The notes below the pieces were generated by a model, which did not search any database, was not told where the DNA came from, and worked only from the letters and a program-made list of their open reading frames with translations. The position numbers were made by a program, and so were the translations under genes. A DNA stretch of 64,000 nt from Neobacillus massiliamazoniensis (GTDB lineage: Bacteria; Bacillota; Bacilli; Bacillales; Cytobacillaceae): positions 1,655,724 through 1,719,723 of the forward strand of contig NZ_CVRB01000001.1 of NCBI RefSeq assembly GCF_001048695.1, given 5' to 3'. This document shows, piece by piece, positions 9,306 through 17,353 of this stretch (position 1 is its first letter; every line of letters starts with the position of its first letter).

Positions 9306-10019
9306 ATGGCAAATAAGAAGAAAACTGTTAAAAGAGGGAATAATTCTTCATCAAAGGTCGTTTTCTGGACAATTGGGATTATCGCTGTTTTCCTGCTCGG
9401 ATTTATTTTTTTAGGAAATCAATCAAAACCGGTTGAAAAAGCTAAAACGAATGAAACGATTGATTACAGCAATGAACCGTTTTTAGGAAAGGATTCAGCG
9501 CCTGTATCGATTATAGAATTTGGTGACTATAAGTGCCCGAATTGCAAAAACTTTTCTGAAGAGGTAGTCCCTGTCATTAAACAGGAACTAGTTGATACAG
9601 GAAAAGCGAAATTTTATTTCTTTAATGATTCCTTTATTAGTACTGACTCCATACGCTCGGCAAAATTTGCCGAATCAGTTTATCAGGAGCTTGGAAACGA
9701 AACATTTTGGAAATTTCATGATTTGCTATACAGTAAACAGCCTAAAGATCCAAAGTATGAAAAAATGGATGTTTATGATGAGCAATTTTTAGTCAATACG
9801 TTGAAGGAAATTGCAAGTGATTCAGATGTTAATAAGGTTGTGGAAAATTTCCACGCTAAAAAATCGGATGCTGCCTGGCAAAAGGATATGGATTATGCGG
9901 AGAAGCTCGGTGTATCTGGAACGCCAACCATATTTGTCGACGGGAAACTATTTACTGGATCACAGTTGCAGGATTTAATTGACATGGTAGATAAAGCTGC
10001 ACAGCAAAAGGGGAAATGA
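9306..10019 (+). CDS. bdbD: Extracytoplasmic thiol-disulfide oxidase BdbD (DsbA-like)
   Basis: A 237-residue protein with a short basic N-terminus and one membrane anchor (about residues 18-38, IIAVFLLGFIFLGN), followed by a thioredoxin/DsbA-like domain. The active site is CPNC in GDYKCPNCKNF, and the cis-proline loop is SGTPTIFVDG. BdbD introduces disulfides into exported proteins and is reoxidised by BdbC. The bdbC gene starts one base after this stop, the same order as in B. subtilis. The start is supported by AAGGGAG about 8 nt upstream. Competence proteins and secreted enzymes are the known clients in relatives. Confidence 0.92.
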   Translation: MANKKKTVKRGNNSSSKVVFWTIGIIAVFLLGFIFLGNQSKPVEKAKTNETIDYSNEPFLGKDSAPVSIIEFGDYKCPNCKNFSEEVVPVIKQELVDTGKAKFYFFNDSFISTDSIRSAKFAESVYQELGNETFWKFHDLLYSKQPKDPKYEKMDVYDEQFLVNTLKEIASDSDVNKVVENFHAKKSDAAWQKDMDYAEKLGVSGTPTIFVDGKLFTGSQLQDLIDMVDKAAQQKGK

Positions 10020-10020
10020 A

Positions 10021-10434
10021 ATGAATAAAAAGTTACTTCTCGCTTGGATCACGGCGATCATCGCAACACTTGGGAGCCTATATTTCAGTGAGGTGCGCCA
10101 TTTTATTCCTTGCACCCTCTGCTGGTATCAAAGGATTTTTATGTACCCATTAGCGATTATATTGGGAGTTGCCGTCTACCGAAATGACAAAGGAATCTAT
10201 AAATATGTTCTCCCATTATCCATTATCGGAATGGTATTATCCGGTTATCATGTATTGCTGCAAAAAGTCCCCTATTTACAGCACTTTGAAATGTGTACAA
10301 CTGGAGTACCTTGCTCGAAGGATTACCTAAATTGGCTAGGTTTTATTACGATTCCGCTAATGGCCTTTATCGCATTTACGATCATTACCATTTGTTTAGT
10401 GTTACTTTCGCGAAAAGAAAAAAATGAAGCTTAA
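10021..10434 (+). CDS. bdbC: Disulfide oxidoreductase BdbC (DsbB-like)
   Basis: A 137-residue membrane protein with four predicted helices. CTLCWYQR (about residues 31-38) is the first DsbB cysteine pair with the quinone-linked arginine, and CTTGVPCSKDYLNWLGF holds the second pair, matching the normal length and layout of BdbC. It passes electrons from BdbD to quinone in the membrane. The gene starts one base after the bdbD stop, so the two are translationally coupled. A terminator follows directly. A decayed copy of its 3' end lies about 140 bp downstream (see 10575-10751). Confidence 0.92.
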   Translation: MNKKLLLAWITAIIATLGSLYFSEVRHFIPCTLCWYQRIFMYPLAIILGVAVYRNDKGIYKYVLPLSIIGMVLSGYHVLLQKVPYLQHFEMCTTGVPCSKDYLNWLGFITIPLMAFIAFTIITICLVLLSRKEKNEA

Positions 10435-10441
10435 ATCTTTC

Positions 10442-10468
10442 AGAGGCTCCCACATGGTGCCTCTTTTT
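10442..10468 (+). terminator. bdbDC terminator
   Basis: AGAGGC (10442-10447) pairs with GCCTCT (10459-10464), followed by a T run. It lies immediately after the bdbC stop. Confidence 0.8.
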
Positions 10469-10574
10469 GTATCAACAATTTTTAACATTTGGCATAAGAT
10501 ATTAGCTTATACATTGTTAACTAATACTCTGCTATAGACTTTAAATATTAGAATATTTCATTAAAAGTTGGTGA

Positions 10575-10751
10575 ATTAATAAAGAATTAATCGAGTATGT
10601 TACTTTTGGGATCGCCTATACTCTTACAAAAAAATCCGTTTCAAAAAAGAGTTTTCGTACAATTGGGGTACCTTGTTCAAAGGAATATATTAGTTGGTTA
10701 GTATTTATTATCATTCAATTATTAGAAATAATAATATTTATTACATTTTAA
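10575..10751 (+). pseudogene. Decayed copy of a bdbC/dsbB-like gene (C-terminal part)
   Basis: A start-less frame of 58 codons. Its second half reads TIGVPCSKEYISWLVFIIIQ, clearly homologous to TTGVPCSKDYLNWLGFITIP in the intact bdbC just upstream. One cysteine of the pair is kept and the preceding CxxxxxC context is lost. The first half (KELIEYVTFGIAYTL) could be a BdbC N-terminus joined to the C-terminus by a deletion. No ATG or ribosome site is present. It is a tandem duplicate or a former second oxidase gene that has decayed. Confidence 0.6.
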
Positions 10752-10959
10752 AACATTTTTACCTTTAATTCATTTATAATCCAGTTTATATATATTGTGG
10801 AAATTTTTATTGATTGGTTAGTTTATTATTATTATAATCATTTTAGTAACTTGTCATATGCAAAAGAAATTTGTCAAATTGGCTCAAGGTTAAGTACCTG
10901 ATCGAGTAACTAAAAAAGCATTACAACCACTCATATGGAAGGACTTAACGATCTTTTTC

Positions 10960-11350
10960 CCATTCTGATGTGAGAAGTGTTTGGTACTCCATGCTGTTAC
11001 GGTTTGAATTGTAAGTGATTTCTTTGGATGCTTGGGATTTTAGGTCTAATGATCGAAAACTGATATGCCAAAAAATGACCTTGTTATTAAAAAGTAAAAA
11101 GGATTTAGCAATGGATTTAATCGAATCAAATAAATCAACAGAAGATGTGTATGTCTTTATTGGTTGATAGCTGGTATATAAGTGAAATTGATCTTTCAAG
11201 CAAAACGCCTTTTTGTAACCTTTATACATATAGTAGCTTGGATTACGTGAAAATCCTTCGTTTCTAGAATATAGGTTGAAAACATTGAATCTGCGCTATT
11301 TTCAGGAATTACTCGGTTTCGTACAAAGGTATTTATTCTTTTTTGTACTA
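10960..11350 (+). pseudogene. Fragment of a DDE (IS4-like) transposase
   Basis: The plus strand contains, in shifted frames, SKKDLAMDLIESNKSTEDVYV then LLVDSWYIS. The order and wording match the second catalytic aspartate region (VLxDSWY) of IS4-type DDE transposases. Upstream, WDFRSNDRKLICQ is also compatible. Frameshifts and stops break the frame and no terminal repeats were found, so this is an old inactive remnant. The open frames on the opposite strand here are its antisense shadow. The 170 nt before it (10752-10920) are AT-rich and hold nothing I can name. Confidence 0.5.
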
Positions 11351-11410
11351 ATACAAGGGTTGATGTTCTTTTAAAGAACTGGAAATAATACAAAAAATGG
11401 GGGAAGAAGG

Positions 11411-14071
11411 ATGAAACGTTTTTATTCGCTCGTATATTCTTTAATGCTAGTACTAGCTCTGGTTGTACCTTCGTTTTCTAATGTAGTTGTTGCTAAAGCG
11501 GCGGACAATACAACAAAGACGATTACGATTTTCCATACGAATGATGTCCATGGACGATTGGTCAATCAAGCTAGTAGTGTAGTGGGTATAGATTATATTT
11601 CGAGCATAAAGAAGAGTGTACCGGGTTCATTACTAATTGACGCTGGGGATGCTACACAAGGATTACCATTTGCAAACATAAGTCAAGGTGCAGATGTTAT
11701 TAAATTAATGAATGCAGCAGGATACGACGGAATGACATTGGGGAACCATGAGTTTGATTTTGGTTTTGATGCAGTATTGAAAAATGTCAAGTTAGCAAAC
11801 TTCCCAATTGTATCTGCTAATACATATTATCAGGGGAAACCTTTATTAGAAGGAATTAATAGTACGAATGGAAAAGACTTTATTAAAGATGTACAAGGGA
11901 TTAAGGTTGGATTTTTTGGAATAACGACACAAGAAACATATTATAAAACAAATCCAAACAATATTGTTGGTGTTAGTTTTACAGATCCAATTAAAACATC
12001 ACAGGATGAAGTAGACAAATTGAAAAAAGATGGTGCGCAAGTAATTGTCGGAATTATGCACATCGGAAACGATTCCTCTAGTGATCCTATTAGTGATAAA
12101 ATTGCTGAAAATGTTACTGGGATCGATGTAATCATTGATGGCCATAGCCATACGATCGAAAATAAACATGTTAATAACACTTTAATTGCACAAACATCTG
12201 CCTATAATGCGAATCTTGGTAAAATAGAAATCACAGTAACAGATGGTAAAGTGACAGACTCAAAGGAATCATTAATTCCTGCTAAGGTTGCGCAAGCTAA
12301 CTTTACTCCAGACGCTTCCGTAACTGCATTAGTAAAACAAATTAATGATACACAGGCGGCTAATAATAAGAAGGTCATTGGCCGGACAGCAACAGCACTA
12401 TGGGGTGGAACAGTAAATAATATGTCTGTTGCACGATTTGGAGAAACAAATTTAGGAGATTTAGTAGCTGACTCTATGAATTGGGGCGCTTCGTCACAAG
12501 TGAAAGGTACGGCCTTTGAAGGTCTTCCAATTGTTGCCCTAGAAAATGGCGGCGGTGTACGGACATCGATTCTAACCGGATACATTACTCATGAAAATGT
12601 TATTGGTGTATTACCTTTTGGAAACATTTTATCGTTGAAAGTGGTCACGCCTAATATCCTTTATGCAGTTTTAGAAAATGGAGTATCCAAGGTAGCAAAA
12701 GTAGATCCGGCTACTGGCATTATTTCCGGTGTCGATGGTCGCTTCCCGCAAATCTCCGGAATGAGATTTGAATATGACCCATCGCTAACGCCTTCCAATA
12801 CCGATCCTTCCAAAGGGGAATTAGTGACTGGAAATCGTGTAACGAAAATTGTTTTAGTCAATGCGGACGGGACAGATGGGAAAGTGTTGGACCGCAAAGA
12901 TACAACAACGTCCATTGTGTTAGCTTCAAATGATTTTGAAGTTGCTGGTGGCGATGGATATACAATGTTAAAAAATTTAAAAAATATTGGTGAAGGTAAT
13001 GCCTTAGATGTTATTTTCGAACAGTATCTTACGAAGCTAACAATAGAAGGAAATGGTTCTTTCTTCTATCCAAGTAGTCAGGGCAGAACGAAGGCGATTA
13101 CAACCTATCAGTACAAGCCATATAGTGCAACTGTCACTGTTAGTGATAACCAAGGCTTATTAGTGAATCAAGATGTAACGTATTCAATCGACAATGGTAA
13201 ACCGCAAACTGCTAAAACAAATGAGAAAGGTGAATTGGTCCTTAGCGATATTCCTTCTGGACCACATTCTGTATTTGTTTCAGCCAATAATTTAGTAGCT
13301 GATGTGTTTATTAACGATTTATACGGTAGCGTGAAGGTTTCTACTACTTTACTTTCTGACGATACTGCAGTAGCGCAAGCTGTGACCTATCTAATTGCTT
13401 CTCTACCTGATCAAGTGAGTCTCTCGGATAAAGACCAAGTCATGCAAGTGAAAAAAGCGTACGTTGAATTGACAGATACTCAGAAAAAATTAGTTACTAA
13501 TTACAGCAAGTTAGAGAAAGCTTTCAATGATATTTCAGATCTTACAACCACTCAAGAAGTCATCGATCTAATTGCTCGCATACCTGATCAAGTGAAGCTA
13601 ACAGATCAAGACCAAGTAAAGAAAGCGCAATATGCATACGAAGCATTATCAGTAGATCAGAAAAAATTAGTTAATAACTATAGCAAGTTAGAAAAGGCAG
13701 CCAATGATATGTTAGATCTTACAGCTGCCCAAGCTGTCATCGATCTTATCGCTGGTCTATCTGATCAAGTAAAGGATACGGATCAAGACAAAATCATGCA
13801 AGCGAAAAAAGCGTATGATGAATTGTCAGCAGATCAGAAAAAACTAGTCAATAACTACAGCAAATTAGACAAAGCAATTAAGGATATTAACGATCTAGTT
13901 GCTACGCAAACTGTCAGCGGGAACGGTAATGATCTTACGAATACTGATTCAAATCATCAGTTAGCGAATACAGCAACAAACATCTATAATATGATTTTTG
14001 TAGGTGCAGGGGTATTGCTATCTGGATTGGTCTTACTGTTCGTTGGAAGAAGGAAAAAATCCTTACAATAA
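11411..14071 (+). CDS. Surface-anchored 5'-nucleotidase/metallophosphatase with three C-terminal repeats
   Basis: An 886-residue secreted protein. A signal peptide (about residues 1-31, ending AKAADN) is followed by a calcineurin-like phosphatase domain with FHTNDVHG, DAGDATQG, GNHEFDFG and DGHSH metal motifs. A 5'-nucleotidase C-terminal domain follows (ETNLGDLVADSM, ENGGGVRTSI). A Cna-B-like segment leads into three tandem 59-residue helical repeats and a sorting signal LANTA-hydrophobic helix-RRKK. LANTA is an unusual variant of the LPxTG/LPNTA sortase site with the proline replaced. It probably dephosphorylates extracellular nucleotides at the wall to supply phosphate and nucleosides. It is monocistronic with its own terminator. 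Confidence 0.9.
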   Translation: MKRFYSLVYSLMLVLALVVPSFSNVVVAKAADNTTKTITIFHTNDVHGRLVNQASSVVGIDYISSIKKSVPGSLLIDAGDATQGLPFANISQGADVIKLMNAAGYDGMTLGNHEFDFGFDAVLKNVKLANFPIVSANTYYQGKPLLEGINSTNGKDFIKDVQGIKVGFFGITTQETYYKTNPNNIVGVSFTDPIKTSQDEVDKLKKDGAQVIVGIMHIGNDSSSDPISDKIAENVTGIDVIIDGHSHTIENKHVNNTLIAQTSAYNANLGKIEITVTDGKVTDSKESLIPAKVAQANFTPDASVTALVKQINDTQAANNKKVIGRTATALWGGTVNNMSVARFGETNLGDLVADSMNWGASSQVKGTAFEGLPIVALENGGGVRTSILTGYITHENVIGVLPFGNILSLKVVTPNILYAVLENGVSKVAKVDPATGIISGVDGRFPQISGMRFEYDPSLTPSNTDPSKGELVTGNRVTKIVLVNADGTDGKVLDRKDTTTSIVLASNDFEVAGGDGYTMLKNLKNIGEGNALDVIFEQYLTKLTIEGNGSFFYPSSQGRTKAITTYQYKPYSATVTVSDNQGLLVNQDVTYSIDNGKPQTAKTNEKGELVLSDIPSGPHSVFVSANNLVADVFINDLYGSVKVSTTLLSDDTAVAQAVTYLIASLPDQVSLSDKDQVMQVKKAYVELTDTQKKLVTNYSKLEKAFNDISDLTTTQEVIDLIARIPDQVKLTDQDQVKKAQYAYEALSVDQKKLVNNYSKLEKAANDMLDLTAAQAVIDLIAGLSDQVKDTDQDKIMQAKKAYDELSADQKKLVNNYSKLDKAIKDINDLVATQTVSGNGNDLTNTDSNHQLANTATNIYNMIFVGAGVLLSGLVLLFVGRRKKSLQ
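13376..13906 (+). repeat. Three in-frame 177-bp tandem repeats
   Basis: Units at 13376-13552, 13553-13729 and 13730-13906 are each exactly 177 nt (59 codons). Each encodes a copy with the pattern IDLIA-x3-DQV-x4-DQD, then a Q/A-rich helix, then LSxDQKKLVNNYSKLEKA. They form helical spacer modules that lift the enzyme off the membrane or wall. The exact unit length suggests recent duplication and possible copy-number variation between strains. Confidence 0.9.
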
Positions 14072-14077
14072 TAATAA

Positions 14078-14123
14078 AAAAAAAGCTTCCATGTCCTGAA
14101 ATCAGTACGTGGAAGCTTTTTTT
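14078..14123. terminator. Bidirectional terminator
   Basis: AAAAGCTTCCATGT (left) pairs with ACGTGGAAGCTTTT (right) around a 12-nt loop, with A and T runs on both sides. It serves the nucleotidase on the plus strand and the converging reductase gene on the minus strand. Confidence 0.88.
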
Positions 14124-14158
14124 AAGTATCGAATATACCCATCTTTTCAAGGATTAAT

Positions 14159-15427
14159 TTAGCTATATTGCGGGCGAAGTTTAGAACGTTTATTAACATG
14201 CTGTTCTGCACTTAGTGCCGCAATTGCACCATCGGCAGCAGAAATAACGGCTTGTTTAATTGGTGTTCTTCTGGCATCACCGCCGGCAAAAACTCCTTCT
14301 GCACTAGTTTTGAGAAGGTCATCAACCACAACATAGCCTTCCTCATCTCGCATAACAGAGCCATTAAGGAAATCCGTTCCTGGTTTCAATCCGCCAAGAT
14401 ACAAGAATACGCCATCCACTTCCCAGATTTGTTCTTCTTTTTTATCAGTTAGGATGACAATTTTTTCAACACTATCCTCACCGATAATTTCTCTTAAACG
14501 ATAGCGTTTAAAGATTTCAACATTTGCGTTGTTCTCTAATTGCGAAAGGTCAACATCACCCTTTAATTCGGTTGGAATGAGAAGCTTGACTGTTTTGCAA
14601 TATTTTGAAAGTGTTTCAGCCTCGTGAATGGCTTCTTCGGTATCACCGACAACAGCGACGATTCGGTCCTGATAAAAAGCAGCATCACATGTTGAGCAAT
14701 AGCTTACACCACGACCCGTAAATTCTTCTTCCCCTTTAATTTTACTTGATGGTGCTTTTGCACCAACAGCGATAAAGACACTTTTTGCCTTGATGGTTCC
14801 TTCTGCAACCTCAATTTTTTTGATTTCATCTGAAAAATTAACGGATAGTACCGTCCCGCGAACGAATTCTGCACCAAAATCTTTTGCTTGCTCTTGCATC
14901 CTTGTTAAAAGCTCAAGCCCGGTCAATTCTTCACGGACTCCTGGGTAGTTAGCTATTTTATGAGTAATGGCAAGTGTACCAGCTTTAGGTGCTTTATCAA
15001 TTACAAGTGTTTTTAGTTTTCCACGGGCAGCATAAACAGCTGCTGAAGCACCAGCTGGACCTCCACCAATCGTAACAAAATCATATACCTCTTCAAGGAT
15101 TTTTTCAGTAACAGGCTGGAAAATAGAGTCTGAACTTTCTGCTGTTTCTTTAACTTGTGAATTGGTTGCTGGGGTAGTCGTTTCCTCTTCCGAAATTCCA
15201 AGCAGCTTCTTCAATTTCTTCTCCTGGAAACCTAAAACTAGTTTGCCATTAATAAAGGTTGCTGGTGTTCCGAAAATTTTCTTTTCTTTCAATTGATCAA
15301 AATATTCCTTATGTATAGAGGCATTCCGTTCCTCATAATCAATTCCCCATTCCTTAAGGGCAGATTTTACTTTTTGGCAGTGGGGGCAACCGGTACTGCT
15401 ATAGATAATAACTTCTGGTTTAGACAT
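14159..15427 (-). CDS. Glutaredoxin-thioredoxin reductase fusion flavoprotein
   Basis: A 422-residue fusion. Residues 1-78 are a glutaredoxin-like domain with CPHC (SSTGCPHCQKV) and the TPATF cis-proline loop. A charged linker (about 79-112) follows. Residues about 113-415 are a low-molecular-weight thioredoxin reductase with the FAD motif TIGGGPAGASAA, the redox CSTCD, an NADPH-binding VVGDTEEA region and the C-terminal FAD motif GVFAGGDA. Reducing power could pass directly from NADPH through FAD to the attached CPHC site. The client is unknown. GGAGGT lies about 7 nt before ATG 15427. A PerR-like box and a -35-like TTGACT lie upstream, suggesting peroxide control together with the neighbouring Dps gene. 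Confidence 0.88.
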   Translation of the reverse strand: MSKPEVIIYSSTGCPHCQKVKSALKEWGIDYEERNASIHKEYFDQLKEKKIFGTPATFINGKLVLGFQEKKLKKLLGISEEETTTPATNSQVKETAESSDSIFQPVTEKILEEVYDFVTIGGGPAGASAAVYAARGKLKTLVIDKAPKAGTLAITHKIANYPGVREELTGLELLTRMQEQAKDFGAEFVRGTVLSVNFSDEIKKIEVAEGTIKAKSVFIAVGAKAPSSKIKGEEEFTGRGVSYCSTCDAAFYQDRIVAVVGDTEEAIHEAETLSKYCKTVKLLIPTELKGDVDLSQLENNANVEIFKRYRLREIIGEDSVEKIVILTDKKEEQIWEVDGVFLYLGGLKPGTDFLNGSVMRDEEGYVVVDDLLKTSAEGVFAGGDARRTPIKQAVISAADGAIAALSAEQHVNKRSKLRPQYS

Positions 15428-15497
15428 GAATAAAACCTCCAGTAAATTTTCTTTTTTATTATAATAATATTTTTATTATATAAAAGTCAATATTTTT

Positions 15498-15512
15498 TAA
15501 TAATAATTATAA
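15498..15512 (-). promoter_or_regulatory. PerR-box-like operator upstream of the reductase fusion
   Basis: On the minus strand this reads TTATAATTATTATTA, matching the PerR consensus TTAnAATnATTnTAA at 11 of its 12 fixed positions. A -35-like TTGACT begins about 10 nt downstream. The region is very AT-rich, so a chance match is possible, but the genes on both sides (redox reductase and Dps) are typical PerR targets. Confidence 0.45.
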
Positions 15513-15516
15513 TGTA

Positions 15517-15543
15517 AAAAGCCCAACCTCTTGGGATTGGACT
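15517..15543 (-). terminator. dps terminator
   Basis: Read on the minus strand, AGTCCAA (15543-15537) pairs with TTGGGCT (15526-15520) with one G-U pair, then a T run. It lies just after the Dps stop. Confidence 0.75.
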
Positions 15544-15556
15544 CACTACATAAAAT

Positions 15557-16003
15557 TTAAATGGTTTTTCCAAGGAATGCGGTCAGCATCCAAACATGTT
15601 TCTCTAAACCTGAATGAATAGCGAGGAGGATGTCGCCGGTTGTTTCATCCTTCATTTCATCAGCTAAAGCCATTCCTTCTTTTAATTCTCCAATGGTCTG
15701 AGAAAAATCGTTAATGATAGCCTGAACCATGTCGTGAGCAGCTTCTTGTCCTGACGCTTCTTGAATGGAGGAAATTTCAAGGCACTCTTTCATGGTGGCA
15801 ACAGGTTTCCCGCCGATTGCAAGGAGACGTTCAGCTAATTCATCTACATGTAGCCCTGCCTCATTATAAAATTCCTCAAATTTCACGTGTAAAGTAAAAA
15901 ATTGTTCACCTTTCACATACCAGTGAAAGTTATGTAACTTCATATACAAAACCGACCAGTTGGCAATTTGTTTGTTCAACACACTGACAAGTTGATTTTC
16001 CAT
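15557..16003 (-). CDS. dps: Dps/ferritin-like DNA-protection protein
   Basis: A 148-residue Dps-family protein (MrgA type). [17 protein letters not shown] and the following [20 protein letters not shown] hold the His, Asp and Glu ligands of the inter-subunit ferroxidase centre. The length is normal. It oxidises iron with peroxide and stores it, often bound to DNA. I start at ATG 16003, which has AGGAGG 9 nt upstream; ATG 16009 would be only 3 nt from it. Long in-frame extension to 16213 is not needed. It is transcribed alone towards the Grx-TrxR fusion gene. Confidence 0.9.
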   Translation of the reverse strand: MENQLVSVLNKQIANWSVLYMKLHNFHWYVKGEQFFTLHVKFEEFYNEAGLHVDELAERLLAIGGKPVATMKECLEISSIQEASGQEAAHDMVQAIINDFSQTIGELKEGMALADEMKDETTGDILLAIHSGLEKHVWMLTAFLGKTI

Positions 16004-16338
16004 TGTCATTTCCCTCCTAACATCTTCTATTATATCCAATAGTAAATTAGAAATCCTGTAAGTATATAGGGGGAATGGTGTCAAATTAGCGAATTTTATT
16101 TGAAAGATAATGTTACCTCCATGAAATATTGTAAAAATAGCCCCGTTAATATCCGTTAGCACCATATTGTGGCATAAAAATCGCATTGGATTAAATTCCC
16201 ATAAAATAAGCAAACTCCCTTAGAATGGGTGTGAAGTATGTAGAAGCTATGTTACTATTTTTTGGATGATGAATTACTATGTTACAACTGATAGCCTTAT
16301 TAATAGAAAAACGAGTAAGGTAATCTTAGGAGGATATG
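16004..16338. other. Divergent promoter region between dps and the cell-wall hydrolase
   Basis: This AT-rich stretch has no gene. On the minus strand a TATAAT lies about 30 nt upstream of the dps ribosome site, but I could not find a good -35 at normal spacing. No clear PerR box was found here. Confidence 0.4.
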
Positions 16339-16935
16339 ATGAAAAAATTAAAAAAACTAGTTATTGCAGCAGGGTTCATTTTGTCAATCTCTTCATTTAC
16401 TTTAAATAGTCAGTCTGAAGCAGCAACGAATTCTTACAAAGTACAAAATGGTGAAACTTATTGGAAAATTGCAACGAAGTTCGGAGTTCCTGTTAATACT
16501 TTAATAAATGCAAATCACAGCTCGACTCTTCACGCAGGTCAAAATTTAGTAATCCCTAATTCTAGTATTTCAGAATCAGATAAAGAACTAATGGCACGTC
16601 TTGTTCATGCCGAGGCACAAGGGGAACCTTATTCAGGGAAGGTAGCAGTTGCATCAGTCATTTTGAACAGAGTAAAAAGCCCTGACTTTCCATCAACCGT
16701 AAGGGGAGTCATTTATCAAATAGATTCCGGACATTATGCGTTCACACCGGTCCAAAATGGTGCCATTAATCAAGCGGCCGATGCTGATTCAATGAGAGCT
16801 GTGAATGAGGCATTAGCTTTAGAAGGACAAGGAAATGGTTCTTTATATTTCTACAATCCAAAAACGGCTAAAAGCTCTTGGATTTTATCACGTCCAGTAA
16901 CAGTTACGATTGGGAATCACCGATTTGCCAAATAA
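16339..16935 (+). CDS. LysM and SleB/CwlJ-type cell-wall hydrolase
   Basis: About 198 residues. A signal peptide (about residues 1-29, ending SEAATN) is followed by one LysM domain (YKVQNGETYWKIATKFGV...LIPN-like) that binds peptidoglycan, then a Hydrolase_2 (SleB/CwlJ) domain: ARLVHAEAQGEPYSGKVAVA with its catalytic glutamate and LYFYNPKTA near the end. Such enzymes cut cortex or wall peptidoglycan, often as lytic transglycosylases or amidases in spore germination. ATG 16339 is 5 nt from AGGAGG and is preferred over ATG 16336 at 2 nt. It is a single gene with a terminator after it. Confidence 0.88.
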   Translation: MKKLKKLVIAAGFILSISSFTLNSQSEAATNSYKVQNGETYWKIATKFGVPVNTLINANHSSTLHAGQNLVIPNSSISESDKELMARLVHAEAQGEPYSGKVAVASVILNRVKSPDFPSTVRGVIYQIDSGHYAFTPVQNGAINQAADADSMRAVNEALALEGQGNGSLYFYNPKTAKSSWILSRPVTVTIGNHRFAK

Positions 16936-16951
16936 ATAAAAGTAGTGAACT

Positions 16952-17023
16952 AGGTATCTTCTTTTTGGGGGAAATGGGTTTAAGGAACCTAAATTTCTCC
17001 AAACAGTGAGATGCCTTTTTTTT
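16952..17023 (+). terminator. Terminator after the cell-wall hydrolase
   Basis: AGGTATCT (16952-16959) pairs with AGATGCCT (17009-17016), with an inner imperfect stem between them, followed by TTTTTTT. Confidence 0.75.
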
Positions 17024-17089
17024 GCTAAATGGAAAGTAAAAATTCAACTGCGCCTTATAAACACCTATCGAAATCGCCAATCATCGATT

Positions 17090-17130
17090 TTCATTTATGC
17101 ATTTTAGAGTAAATTATGCAGAATTTCATA
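17090..17130. promoter_or_regulatory. Upstream activator sites of the permease sigma-54 promoter
   Basis: Two matches to the site shared with the other two sigma-54 promoters. TATGCA-GAAT-TTCATA lies at 17115-17130, and on the opposite strand TGCATAAATGAA lies at 17101-17090 (11 of 12 against TGCAGAAATGAA). They lie 70-115 bp upstream of the -24 element, the usual place for a bacterial enhancer-binding protein. Confidence 0.6.
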
Positions 17131-17202
17131 ATCTTAATCGCTATTTCTTTATTAAATTTTTTTAAAAGCAAAAAATTACCTTGATTAGTATATAACGATA
17201 AA

Positions 17203-17219
17203 TGGCATGAAAATTGCAA
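17203..17219 (+). promoter_or_regulatory. Sigma-54 (-24/-12) promoter of the APC permease
   Basis: TGGCAT-N5-TTGCAA, with the GG and GC dinucleotides exactly 12 bp apart. This is a near-consensus SigL promoter. Transcription should begin near 17229, leaving a 5' leader of about 125 nt that contains the cre-like site. Confidence 0.9.
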
Positions 17220-17302
17220 CTATTTAAAATAGTATAATATTTTTTGTGATTAGGAAGGAGGGTCTGATAAAAAGCTGAATGCTTTAACCATTTACAGTTA
17301 AA

Positions 17303-17316
17303 TGTAAATGCTTACA
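17303..17316 (+). promoter_or_regulatory. cre-like site in the permease leader
   Basis: TGTAAATGCTTACA matches the CcpA consensus TGWAANCGNTNWCA except for T in place of the central C. It lies downstream of the sigma-54 start and 38 nt before the permease ATG, so CcpA could act as a roadblock that stops import when sugars are plentiful. Confidence 0.5.
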
Positions 17317-17353
17317 TTTTTTTAAAAATTGAGCTAAAAAGGAGAGTTGATAA

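Noticed and set aside
10945..11229. Minus-strand 94-residue open frame
   Set aside because: It is antisense to the decayed transposase on the plus strand, where the DSWY block gives the sensible reading.
12202..12585. Minus-strand 127-residue open frame inside the nucleotidase gene
   Set aside because: It is a shadow of the plus-strand gene, which has full family motifs and a signal peptide.
13376..13906. Three equal-length repeats considered as a CRISPR array
   Set aside because: Units are 177 bp, contiguous, in frame and translated as helical protein repeats. There are no spacers.
15557..16213. Longer 218-residue version of Dps
   Set aside because: The N-terminal extension is unlike the family, and a strong ribosome site supports a start at 16003.
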